Positions 41,907 through 50,483 of a stretch of DNA of 64,000 nucleotides are shown piece after piece. Below the pieces are notes generated by a model that had not been told where the DNA came from, ran no database searches, and saw only the letters and a list, made by a program, of their open reading frames with translations. Numbering within the stretch: position 1 is the first letter of the stretch; the number at the start of each line of letters is the position of its first letter. The stretch covers positions 1 to 64,000 of the forward strand of contig CANQMO010000005.1 of the NCBI GenBank assembly GCA_947624985.1, written 5' to 3'. Source of the stretch: an uncultured Oscillospiraceae bacterium. GTDB taxonomy: Bacteria > Bacillota > Clostridia > Oscillospirales > Oscillospiraceae. The position numbers and the translations under genes were made by a program.

Positions 41907-43658
41907 ATGGAGGAGAAGAAAAAGGTACTGCTGTCCATCCAGGATCTGACGGTGAAATTCCGCGTCCGCGGCCGTATCCTGACGGCCATCCGGGACGTGA
42001 GCCTCGATATCTACGAAAACGAGTCCATTGCCATCGTGGGCGAATCCGGCTCCGGCAAGAGCGTGCTCACAAAGACCTTTGCCGGCATGACCGACTCCAA
42101 CGGCTTTATCGACAAGGGCAAGATCATCTTTGACGACCCGGAGCTGGCGGAGACATATGTGAAGCTGACCTCCGGCGCCCGCAGCCAGATGAAAAACACG
42201 CTGTCCAGGCTGAATGCCATGAGCCGCTATGAGTTCGGCGCGGAGACCTATAAGAAGATACTGGCGCTGGAGGCGGAGAAGAAGCGCCGCTACACCATCT
42301 CCGAGGACGAGAGGGCGGCCATTGAGAAGCAACTGCGGGACCTGAAATTCACCCGCACCAATCTCTTCAACGAGAAACAGACCTACGACCCCAAAAAGGA
42401 GAAGGAAAAGATCCGCGCCGCCGAGCTGAAGCTCAAGGAATATGACGCGCAGATCAAATCTCTGGAGGGGAAGGAGGCCGCCGAGGAGAAAAAGCGCCGG
42501 GAGGAGGCCTCCCGGGATACCGCCTTCAACGACCGTTACTCCAAGGATATGGCCGCTCTGAAGGCGCAGTATGAAAAGCAGATCGCCGGCCAGATCAGCG
42601 ACGAGACCCGCCGGCGCAACGAGATCCTTGCCAAGGAGATCCGTCTGTCCGTGGGCCGGTACAACGTGATCAAGCGTATCCAGCTTACCCGAAAGCTGCT
42701 GGCGGCGCTGGAAAAGGCCATGAAGATGGGCGTTGATCTGGACGACGACGAGCAGCGCAACGCCGTGTTCGACACGGTGGTGTTCCGTGTCCGGTATCTG
42801 GACGAGACAGCCGACAGCCTCCACGGCACCTGTGTGCTGAATCTGGCGAACGTGAAGTATTCCAAGGACTGGACCCAGGTCCGCGGCCGCCGCATCGCCA
42901 CGGTGTTCCAGGACCCCATGACCAGTCTGAACCCCATCATCACCATCGGCAAGCAGATCACCTCCGTCATCATCAAGCACCAGGGCTGCTCGGAGGTGGA
43001 GGCGCGCAGCCGCGCTCTGGAGCTTATGCACAAGGTGGGCATACCCCACGCGGAGGCCCGCTTCGACGACTATCCCTTCCAGTACTCCGGCGGTATGCGC
43101 CAGCGTATCGTCATCGCCATCGCCCTGAGCTGCCAGCCTAAGATCCTCATCTGCGACGAGCCCACCACGGCGCTGGACGTGACCATCCAGGCCCAGATCC
43201 TGAAGCTCATCAAGGACCTGCAGAAGGAATTCAACTTCACCACGGTGTTCATCACCCACGACCTGGGCGTGGTGGCCAATATCGCGGACCGGGTGGCCGT
43301 GCTGTACGCCGGACAGATCGTGGAGCTCGGCACGGTGGAGGAGGTCTTTTATGATCCCCGCCACCCGTATACCTGGGCGCTGCTGTCCAGCCTGCCCCAG
43401 CTTGCCGAGCGCAACACCACGCTCTACTCCATCACCGGCACGCCCCCCAGTCTGTATAACGCCATCGTGGGCGACGCCTTTGCCCCCCGCAACCCCTATT
43501 GCATGAAGATCGATACCCTCAAAGAGCCGCCTATGTTCCAGGTGAGCGAGACCCACTTTGCCAAGACCTGGCTCCTGGACCCGCGGGCGCCCAAGATCGA
43601 GAAGCCGGAGATCATCCGCGATATCCACGGCAAGCTCATGAAGGCATTCAACATTTAA
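41907..43658 (+). CDS. oppD: Oligopeptide ABC ATPase OppD with ~235-residue insertion
   Basis: 583 aa with AAGGAGG upstream; OppD is usually ~330-350 aa. Walker A GESGSGKS is at 45-52, but the Q-loop [11 protein letters not shown] comes only at Gln335, about 290 residues later instead of ~55. The insert (~78-325) is rich in Lys, Glu, Arg and Ala (for example [17 protein letters not shown]) and is probably a long coiled-coil hairpin. The signature YSGGMRQR (~393), Walker B ILICDEPT and the OppD C-terminal zone are intact. Confidence 0.92.
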   Translation: MEEKKKVLLSIQDLTVKFRVRGRILTAIRDVSLDIYENESIAIVGESGSGKSVLTKTFAGMTDSNGFIDKGKIIFDDPELAETYVKLTSGARSQMKNTLSRLNAMSRYEFGAETYKKILALEAEKKRRYTISEDERAAIEKQLRDLKFTRTNLFNEKQTYDPKKEKEKIRAAELKLKEYDAQIKSLEGKEAAEEKKRREEASRDTAFNDRYSKDMAALKAQYEKQIAGQISDETRRRNEILAKEIRLSVGRYNVIKRIQLTRKLLAALEKAMKMGVDLDDDEQRNAVFDTVVFRVRYLDETADSLHGTCVLNLANVKYSKDWTQVRGRRIATVFQDPMTSLNPIITIGKQITSVIIKHQGCSEVEARSRALELMHKVGIPHAEARFDDYPFQYSGGMRQRIVIAIALSCQPKILICDEPTTALDVTIQAQILKLIKDLQKEFNFTTVFITHDLGVVANIADRVAVLYAGQIVELGTVEEVFYDPRHPYTWALLSSLPQLAERNTTLYSITGTPPSLYNAIVGDAFAPRNPYCMKIDTLKEPPMFQVSETHFAKTWLLDPRAPKIEKPEIIRDIHGKLMKAFNI

Positions 43659-43671
43659 GGGGGGCGGAGAC

Positions 43672-44985
43672 ATGGCAAAAGTACAGAAAACGAAAGCAGG
43701 CCGCCGCTCCAATTTCCCGGAGCACGGGCCTGTCGCGGAAAACGGCAGGGAGATACTCCTGTCGCTGAAAAATGTGGATATAACCTTCGGCAAGGGCGAA
43801 AGCGCCGTCCGCGCCGTGCAGGACGCGTCCTTCGACATCTACAAGGGCGAGACCTTTTCTCTGGTGGGCGAATCCGGCTCCGGCAAGACCACCATCGGCA
43901 GAGCCGTGATCCGGGTCAACCCCCTTGCCGCGGGCGAGATCGACTACAAGGGCGTGCGCATTTCCGGCAAGATCTCCCATTCCATGGACCGGGAGGTCAT
44001 CCGCAATGTGCAGATGGTGTTCCAGGACCCCGCCGCGTCCTTGAACGAGCGCGCCACGGTGGATTACATCATCTCCGAGGGCCTTTACAACTTCGGCCTT
44101 TTTGAGAACGAGGCGGACCGGGTCCGCAAGGTGGAGAACATGATCCGCGAGGTAGGACTGCTTCCCGAGCACCTGACCCGCTATCCCCATGAGTTCTCCG
44201 GCGGCCAGCGCCAGCGTATCGGCATCGCCCGGGCCATGGTCATGGAACCGGAGCTCGTGGTGGCGGATGAGCCCATCTCCGCGCTGGACGTCTCCATCCG
44301 GGCCCAGGTGCTGAACCTGATGAAAAAATTCCAGCGGGAGAACGATGTCACCTACCTTTTCATCGCCCACGACCTGTCCGTGGTCCGGTTCATCTCGGAC
44401 CGTATCGGCGTTATCTACAAGGGCCGTATCGTGGAGGTGGCGGACGCGGAGGAGCTTTTCGACTTCCCGCTGCACCCCTACACCCACTCGCTCATCTCTG
44501 CGATCCCCATTCCCGATCCCCAGCTGGAGAAGAACAAGGTCCAGTATGTGTACGACCCGTCCCGGCACGATTACAGCGAGGATAAGCCGGAGTTCGTGTG
44601 TATCGGCCACGACCACTGGGTCTACGGCAATAAGAAGGAGATCGAGGAGTATAAGGCCATCCGCGAGGCCGGTGTGCCCGTCAAGCCCATCACCATCGGC
44701 GACCCGGAGACGGCCGCGCAGGAGCAGGCCGCCGCTATCGACGCGGCGGAGGCCGCGGCGGAAGCGGAGTTTTTGAAGGCGCCGCCCCACGATACGGGGA
44801 GCATATGGTATACGCTCCTTTCGTTCCTGCTGCCCATTCCCGGATTCATCGCCGGGTGGCTGTTCCGGCGCAAAAGGTACATGCGCAACTACAAAGCCTG
44901 CAAAAAGGGCGCCATCATCGGCATCGTCACCCTTGCCGTCATCCTTGGCATTTTTGCCCTGCTGCTGATCGCCGCGGTGATCTGA
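43672..44985 (+). CDS. oppF: Oligopeptide ABC ATPase OppF with membrane tail
   Basis: 437 aa. The NBD is complete: Walker [11 protein letters not shown]-loop [11 protein letters not shown], signature EFSGGQRQR, Walker [12 protein letters not shown], and IAHDLSVV. After ~320 it departs from the family: a linker, then two hydrophobic helices (~385-404 and ~415-436) separated by a basic loop ([15 protein letters not shown]). An OppF that anchors itself in the membrane is unusual. The next gene starts right after its stop. Confidence 0.92.
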   Translation: MAKVQKTKAGRRSNFPEHGPVAENGREILLSLKNVDITFGKGESAVRAVQDASFDIYKGETFSLVGESGSGKTTIGRAVIRVNPLAAGEIDYKGVRISGKISHSMDREVIRNVQMVFQDPAASLNERATVDYIISEGLYNFGLFENEADRVRKVENMIREVGLLPEHLTRYPHEFSGGQRQRIGIARAMVMEPELVVADEPISALDVSIRAQVLNLMKKFQRENDVTYLFIAHDLSVVRFISDRIGVIYKGRIVEVADAEELFDFPLHPYTHSLISAIPIPDPQLEKNKVQYVYDPSRHDYSEDKPEFVCIGHDHWVYGNKKEIEEYKAIREAGVPVKPITIGDPETAAQEQAAAIDAAEAAAEAEFLKAPPHDTGSIWYTLLSFLLPIPGFIAGWLFRRKRYMRNYKACKKGAIIGIVTLAVILGIFALLLIAAVI

Positions 44986-46236
44986 TTGGGACGTAAAGCA
45001 CGAAAAGGAAGCGAACCGCACCTGCCGCCTGTGCAGAAGGTCGAGCTGCCGGCCACCGCCCACTCCGGGCGGAGGCTGGCAGCGGCGGTCATTCTGCTGG
45101 TGGTGGGTGTTGTTGCGCTCGCATATGCGTTCACGGGCCTTTTCGCGGCCAAAAAAGGCTGGCAGGAGATTGAGGCGGACACGAAGAACGGGGAGATCGG
45201 CTGCGGAGGCGATTTCGTGCTGCTGTATGAGCTTGGCGCCTCCGGCGAGAGCGTCTCGGCGGAAAAGCGCGGCCTGACGGCGGTATACACCGATGCCACC
45301 GTGCAGGCTGCCAGGCTTTTTGACAGCGCTCTTTCCTATGAGGGCGTCCATAATATTTGGTATATCAACCGGCACCCCAACGAGGCGGTCGATGTGGATC
45401 CGGCGCTGTATCAGGCGCTGGAGCAGGTGGCCGCCTCCGGGGACCGGTCCCTGTACCTGGGGCCGGTGTACGAGATATACAACGGCCTTTTCTCCTGTGC
45501 CGACGACGCCCAGACCGCGGATTTCGACCCCCGGCAGAACGCGTCTTTGAGAGAGTATTTCGCCCGCTGCGCCGCCTATGGCGCGGACCCGTCGTCAGTC
45601 GATCTGGAGCTTTTGGGAGACGGGAAGGTGAAGCTCGTCGTTTCGGAGGAATATCTGGCCTTCGCCAGGGAGCAGGAGATAGAGCGGTTCATCGATCTTT
45701 ACTGGATGAAGAACGCCTTCATCGCCGACTATTTGGCGCAGACGCTGATCGAAAACGGCTATACCCGGGGCGCCCTCTCCAGCTACGACGGATTCATGTG
45801 CAATCTCGGGGGCGGGGAGGAGAGCTTCGCCATCGACGTTTATGACCGGGCCGTGCCAGCCGGGAGCATGACGTATGCCGGACAGATGAGCCTTGTGTAT
45901 CTGCGCGGCTATCCGGGCAACGGCATGGACGGGCGGCGGTTTTACGAGATGGCGGACAATACGGTCCTGTCGGCGTACCTTGACCCGGCGGACGGCCTTT
46001 GCAAGACCGCCTGGGACGACCTGCTGGCCTATGCCCGGGGCGGAAGCTGCGGCCGGACCGTTCTGGCGCTGGCGCCGCTGTTCGTGGCGGAGCGGCCGGA
46101 TACGGGCGGTCTTGAAGCGCTGGCCCGGGAGGGGATATTCACCGTCCGCTGCGAAAACGGCCAGGTGCGCTGCACTGACCCCGACCTGCCTGTCACGGCG
46201 GAAGAGGGGTATACCGCCGTTTTCAGCGGCGAATGA
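44986..46236 (+). CDS. Membrane-anchored ApbE-like protein at end of opp operon
   Basis: 416 aa from TTG 44986, one base after the oppF stop. One N-terminal membrane helix (~32-52, AAAVILLVVGVVALAYAF) is followed by an outer domain. The segments VDPALYQALEQVA, LGPVYEIYNGLF, FIADYLAQTLIENGYTRGAL and MCNLGG line up loosely with ApbE (FAD:protein FMN transferase), but the usual catalytic DxxxxGKG-type residues are not clear. It may be a degenerate ApbE fold used for binding. Called as unknown with ApbE resemblance. Confidence 0.55.
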   Translation: MGRKARKGSEPHLPPVQKVELPATAHSGRRLAAAVILLVVGVVALAYAFTGLFAAKKGWQEIEADTKNGEIGCGGDFVLLYELGASGESVSAEKRGLTAVYTDATVQAARLFDSALSYEGVHNIWYINRHPNEAVDVDPALYQALEQVAASGDRSLYLGPVYEIYNGLFSCADDAQTADFDPRQNASLREYFARCAAYGADPSSVDLELLGDGKVKLVVSEEYLAFAREQEIERFIDLYWMKNAFIADYLAQTLIENGYTRGALSSYDGFMCNLGGGEESFAIDVYDRAVPAGSMTYAGQMSLVYLRGYPGNGMDGRRFYEMADNTVLSAYLDPADGLCKTAWDDLLAYARGGSCGRTVLALAPLFVAERPDTGGLEALAREGIFTVRCENGQVRCTDPDLPVTAEEGYTAVFSGE

Positions 46237-46247
46237 CCGGGTCGACC

Positions 46248-46276
46248 ATACGGAGCCGCCAAAAGCGGCTCCGTAT
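46248..46276 (+). terminator. Hairpin terminator at end of opp operon
   Basis: ATACGGAGCCGC and GCGGCTCCGTAT (46248-46259 with 46265-46276) form a perfect 12-bp stem. T-run is absent, so strength is uncertain. Confidence 0.6.
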
Positions 46277-46335
46277 CGCGTATTGGACAAAAGTTATAAA
46301 CAGGTAAAAAATACATCAATCTATTTTGTCGCATA

Positions 46336-46364
46336 TTGACATTCGTTAAAGATGGAATTATAAT
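46336..46364 (+). promoter_or_regulatory. Full-consensus sigma-A promoter for second importer
   Basis: TTGACA (46336-46341), exactly 17 bp, TATAAT (46359-46364). Both boxes match consensus fully, so this operon is potentially very highly expressed unless repressed. Confidence 0.9.
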
Positions 46365-46428
46365 ATTCCAAGATATGGCGCTGGGTTGAAAGCGCCGGTC
46401 AAAACATACGACATAAGGAGGATTTCCC

Positions 46429-47535
46429 ATGAAAAAGTATCTTGCGCTTCTCCTTGCTCTGACGATGATCTTCGCGCTGGCCATCCCCGCGATGGCCGAC
46501 GAGGAAGAAGTCGTTTTCGACGAGGACCTGGTCGCCGCCGCCCAGGAGGAGGGCGAGCTGGTGGTCTACGGCTCCTGCGAGGAGCCCTATCTGGCCGCTG
46601 CCGCCGAGCACTTCCAGGAGCTGTTCGGCATCGATGTGCAGTATCAGCGCCTGTCCACCGGCGAGGTCCAGGCCAAGATCGAGGAAGAGGACGGCAACCC
46701 CTCCGCCGACGTGTGGTTCGGCGGCACCACCGACCCATACAACGTCGTGGCTGCCGAGGGCCTGCTGGAGCCCTATGAGGCCGTCAACGCCTCCCATCTG
46801 CTTGGCGATCAGTACAAGCATGCCGACGGCATGTGGTACGGTATCTACAAGGGCATTCTGGGCTTCATGGTCAATGTGGACGAGCTGGAGCGCATGGAGC
46901 TGCCCGTGCCCGAGGACTGGGCCGACCTGACCGACCCCCAGTATGAGGGCCTGATCTGGCTTTCCAACTACAACACCGCCGGCACCGCCAAGCTGGTCAT
47001 CAACACCATGATCCAGAAGTACGGCCACGACGAGGGCATCCAGTACCTGGTGGACCTGGACAAGAACATCGAGGTCTACACCAAGTCCGGCTCCGGCCCG
47101 TCCAAGAACGTGGGCACCGGTGAGTGCGTCATCGGCATCGGCTTCCTGCATGACGGCATCACCCAGATCATCGACAACGGCTATGAGAATGTCCAGCTGG
47201 TGATCCCCTCCAGCGGCACCTCCTTTGAGATCGGCGCCACCGCCATCTTCAAGGGCGCGGCCCACCCCAACGCCGCCAAGCTGTGGATCGAGTATGCTCT
47301 GAGCCCCGAGTGCGTCAACCTGGCCAAGGACAACGGCTCCTATCAGTTCCTGGTCATCGACAACGCCGAGCAGCCCGAGCAGGCCGCTGAGTTCGGCCTG
47401 GACCCCGAGAACGTCATGGACTATGACTTCGAGGACGCCACCAACAACATCGAGACCTATGTGGAGGAGGTCATGACGGCTCTGGCCAGCGCCGGCGCCG
47501 ATACGGAGGATACCGGCCGGTTCCAGACCGAGTGA
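46429..47535 (+). CDS. ABC transporter binding protein, iron/aminoethylphosphonate type
   Basis: 368 aa with AAGGAGG upstream. Signal peptide 1-23 (cut after AMA), no lipobox. The rest is a periplasmic-type binding fold: GELVVYGSCEEPYLAAAAEHF, then DVWFGGTTDPY and LIWLSNYNTAG, as in the FbpA/SBP_bac_6 family. The ligand could be ferric iron, a phosphonate or a similar small solute, and cannot be fixed by eye. It is followed by a double-domain permease and an ATPase. Confidence 0.88.
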   Translation: MKKYLALLLALTMIFALAIPAMADEEEVVFDEDLVAAAQEEGELVVYGSCEEPYLAAAAEHFQELFGIDVQYQRLSTGEVQAKIEEEDGNPSADVWFGGTTDPYNVVAAEGLLEPYEAVNASHLLGDQYKHADGMWYGIYKGILGFMVNVDELERMELPVPEDWADLTDPQYEGLIWLSNYNTAGTAKLVINTMIQKYGHDEGIQYLVDLDKNIEVYTKSGSGPSKNVGTGECVIGIGFLHDGITQIIDNGYENVQLVIPSSGTSFEIGATAIFKGAAHPNAAKLWIEYALSPECVNLAKDNGSYQFLVIDNAEQPEQAAEFGLDPENVMDYDFEDATNNIETYVEEVMTALASAGADTEDTGRFQTE

Positions 47536-47569
47536 TCGCTCCTGTACAGACGAATAACGGACCGAACGG

Positions 47570-47595
47570 CGGGGGATGGCATACGCCATCCCCCG
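47570..47595 (+). terminator. Hairpin between binding protein and permease
   Basis: CGGGGGATGGC and GCCATCCCCCG form a perfect 11-bp stem with an ATAC loop, followed by only TTT. It probably sets the ratio of binding protein to permease. Confidence 0.6.
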
Positions 47596-47639
47596 TTTCC
47601 AATGCATATCGACAGTATTAAGAGAGAGGAGGGGTTTCC

Positions 47640-49352
47640 ATGGCAAGAAGTCAGAGCGCGGCGCTGGACCGGAAAAAACTGATGGCCGATCCCGTCATGG
47701 TGGGGACCATCGTGGTCCTTATCACGTTTCTGACCCTGTTCATCCTGTACCCCCTGGCGATCCTTCTTGTGGACAGCTTTTATGGAGACGGCGGCCCGAC
47801 GCTGGACATCTTCAAACGGGTCATGGCCATGCCCACGTTCCGCAAGGCCATCACAAATACCCTGAAGGTGGGCTTTCTGGTGGGCATTTTGTCCGCCGCC
47901 GTGGGCCTGCTGTTCGCCTATGTGGAGGTGTACGTCAAGGTCGGCAGGGGCGTGGGCGGCCTTTTCAAGGTTGTGTCCATGCTGCCGGTGGTGTCGCCGC
48001 CCTTCGTGCTGAGCCTTTCCATGATCATGCTGTTCGGCAAGGCGGGCCTGATCACCCGGTTTTTGCTGCATATATACGACAACAGCGTGTACGGCTTCTG
48101 GGGTATCGTCATCGTGCAGACGCTGACCTTCTTCCCGGTGTGCTACATGATGCTCAAGGGCCTTTTGAAGAACATAGACCCCTCATTGGAGGAGGCGGCC
48201 CGGGACATGGGCGCGGGGCGGATGAAGGTGTTCACCAGCGTGACGATGCCGCTGCTGCTGCCGGGCCTGGGCAACGCGTTCCTTGTGACGTTCATCGAGT
48301 CCATCGCCGATTTTGCCAACCCCATGATCATCGGCGGCTCCTATGACACCCTGGCCACCACCATCTATCTGCAGATCACCGGCGCCTACGACAAGCAGGG
48401 CGCGGCGGCCATGGCCGTGGTGCTGCTGACCATCACGCTTCTGATGTTCGCGGTGCAGAAGTACTATCTGGAGGCCAAGACGGCGGCCACTCTGACCGGC
48501 AAGGCGTCCCGGGGACGTATGCTCATCGAGGACAAGAGCGTGACCCGTCCGCTGACGCTGCTGTGCTCGCTGGCGGCGGCCTTCGTCATCCTCATGTATC
48601 TGTGCGTGCCCATCGGCGCGCTGTTCCCCACCTGGGGCTATAAGTTCACGCCGCTCACCTTCAAGTGGTTCCAGCAGGTGTTCACCCGGTACAAGGGCTT
48701 CAAGGCGTTCCGGGACTCCTTCGTGCTGAGCCTCATCTCGGCGCCCATCACGGCGCTGCTCAGCATGATCATCTCCTATCTGGTGGTCAAGCGGAAGTTC
48801 AAAGGCAAGGGCTTCATCGAAGCGGTGAGCATGCTGGCCATGGCCGTGCCCGGCACGGTGCTGGGCGTGGGATATATCCGCGGCTTCTCCGGCGGCATTT
48901 TCCACACAGGCATTTTGCAGGGCATTTACGGCAGCGCGGCCATCCTTATCATCGTGTTCGTGGTCCGGTCCCTGCCTACCGGCACCCGCAGCGGTATCTC
49001 CGCTCTGCGGCAGATCGACAAGTCCATCGAGGAGTCGGCTTACGACATGGGCGCGGACAGCTTCAAGGTGTTCATGACCGTGACGCTGCCGCTCATCAAG
49101 GACTCCTTCCTCAGCGGACTTGTGACGGCCTTCGTCCGCAGTATCACCGCCATCTCCGCCATCATCCTGCTGGTGACGCCGCAATTCCTGCTCATCACCG
49201 TGCAGATCAACGAGTTCGCGGAGAAGGGCTCTTACTCCATCGCCTGCGCCTTTGCCACTATCCTGATACTCATCACCTACGGCGCGGTGCTGCTGATGAA
49301 TCTGTTCATCCGCTTCTTCGGCACAAGCAGAAAGATAAAGGAGGATATGTGA
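47640..49352 (+). CDS. ABC permease with two fused BPD domains (FbpB-like)
   Basis: 570 aa with GAGAGGAGG upstream. About twelve hydrophobic helices in two halves, each with an EAA loop: EEAARDMGAGRMKVFTSVTMP in the first half (~185) and EESAYDMGADSFKVFMTVTLP in the second (~465). A one-chain permease is typical of ferric iron and 2-aminoethylphosphonate importers. It ends next to the ATPase gene. Confidence 0.92.
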   Translation: MARSQSAALDRKKLMADPVMVGTIVVLITFLTLFILYPLAILLVDSFYGDGGPTLDIFKRVMAMPTFRKAITNTLKVGFLVGILSAAVGLLFAYVEVYVKVGRGVGGLFKVVSMLPVVSPPFVLSLSMIMLFGKAGLITRFLLHIYDNSVYGFWGIVIVQTLTFFPVCYMMLKGLLKNIDPSLEEAARDMGAGRMKVFTSVTMPLLLPGLGNAFLVTFIESIADFANPMIIGGSYDTLATTIYLQITGAYDKQGAAAMAVVLLTITLLMFAVQKYYLEAKTAATLTGKASRGRMLIEDKSVTRPLTLLCSLAAAFVILMYLCVPIGALFPTWGYKFTPLTFKWFQQVFTRYKGFKAFRDSFVLSLISAPITALLSMIISYLVVKRKFKGKGFIEAVSMLAMAVPGTVLGVGYIRGFSGGIFHTGILQGIYGSAAILIIVFVVRSLPTGTRSGISALRQIDKSIEESAYDMGADSFKVFMTVTLPLIKDSFLSGLVTAFVRSITAISAIILLVTPQFLLITVQINEFAEKGSYSIACAFATILILITYGAVLLMNLFIRFFGTSRKIKEDM

Positions 49353-49353
49353 G

Positions 49354-50430
49354 ATGTCTAAGATGAAAAAGGGCGTCAAGCTGGACCATATTTCCAAGAT
49401 CTATCAGGACCCGAAAACCGGCAAGGATTTCTACGCGGTGAAGGACGTCACGCTGGATATCGAACCGGGCTCCTTCGTCACGCTGCTGGGCCCCTCCGGC
49501 TGCGGCAAGACCACCACGCTGCGCATGATCGCCGGCTTTGAAAGCCCCGACGAGGGGGAGATCTACCTGGGCGACCAGGCCATCAACGCCCTGACCCCCA
49601 ATAAGCGGGACACCGCCATGGTGTTCCAGAGCTACGCGCTGCTGCCGCACTACAACGTGTTCGACAACGTGGCCTACGGCCTGAAGCTACGGAAGGTGCC
49701 CAAGGAGGAGATCCGGGACCGGGTCATGCACATTTTGGACCTGGTGGAGCTGAATGGCATGGGGGGGCGGATGACAAACCAGCTTTCCGGCGGCCAGCAG
49801 CAGCGAGTGGCCCTGGCCCGGGCGCTGGTGATCGAGCCCAGCGTGCTGCTTTTCGACGAGCCGCTGTCCAATCTGGACGCCAAGCTGCGCGTGTCCATGC
49901 GCACGGAGATACGCCGTATCCAGCAGGAGGTGGGTATCACCGCCATCTATGTGACCCATGACCAGAGCGAGGCCATGGCCCTCAGCGACAACATCATCAT
50001 CATGAACCAGGGCGTCATCGCCCAGATGGGCACGCCCCGGCAGATCTACTACCAGCCAAACAGCGAGTTCGTGGCCGACTTCATCGGCGAGGCCAACTTC
50101 CTGAAGGGCGCCATGACCGGCATGGAGGGCGGACACGCCATCCTGGAGATCGAGGGCAGCAAGACCCCCGTCCAGCCCAAGGAGGGCATGACAGCGGGGG
50201 AGACCTATACGGCGGTGCTGCGGCCCGAGTCCGCCCAGCTGGCGGAGAGCGGCGGTCTGCCCTGCAAGGTGGTCCTCAGCTGCTTCATGGGCTCTTATCA
50301 GAACTACCATGTGATGGTAGGCGACACGCTGGTGAAGCTGACGGACTACAACCCCAGAAACAAGCGCGTATACGACGTGGGGGAGACCTGCTCGCTGGTG
50401 TTCGATCCGGCGTATGTGCACATTCTTTAA
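49354..50430 (+). CDS. ABC transporter ATP-binding protein (FbpC/PotA-like)
   Basis: 358 aa, 1 nt after the permease stop. Walker A GPSGCGKTT, Q-loop MVFQSYALLPH, signature LSGGQQQR, Walker B VLLFDEPLSNLD, and YVTHDQSEA are all present. The C-terminal ~110 residues are a TOBE regulatory domain. It energises the FbpB-like permease. Confidence 0.94.
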   Translation: MSKMKKGVKLDHISKIYQDPKTGKDFYAVKDVTLDIEPGSFVTLLGPSGCGKTTTLRMIAGFESPDEGEIYLGDQAINALTPNKRDTAMVFQSYALLPHYNVFDNVAYGLKLRKVPKEEIRDRVMHILDLVELNGMGGRMTNQLSGGQQQRVALARALVIEPSVLLFDEPLSNLDAKLRVSMRTEIRRIQQEVGITAIYVTHDQSEAMALSDNIIIMNQGVIAQMGTPRQIYYQPNSEFVADFIGEANFLKGAMTGMEGGHAILEIEGSKTPVQPKEGMTAGETYTAVLRPESAQLAESGGLPCKVVLSCFMGSYQNYHVMVGDTLVKLTDYNPRNKRVYDVGETCSLVFDPAYVHIL

Positions 50431-50439
50431 AAAAAGTGT

Positions 50440-50461
50440 GGAGCCGCCGAAAGGCGGCTCC
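50440..50461. terminator. Terminator between importer and GH20 gene
   Basis: GGAGCCGCC and GGCGGCTCC form a perfect stem with a GAAA tetraloop, preceded by A6. It lies between converging genes and resembles the 46248 hairpin. Confidence 0.75.
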
Positions 50462-50483
50462 CATTATATTTGCGGGGACTTTG

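Noticed and set aside
41085-43838. 917-aa minus-strand ORF across oppC-oppF
   Set aside because: Spans several well-supported plus-strand genes and has the composition of an antisense shadow.
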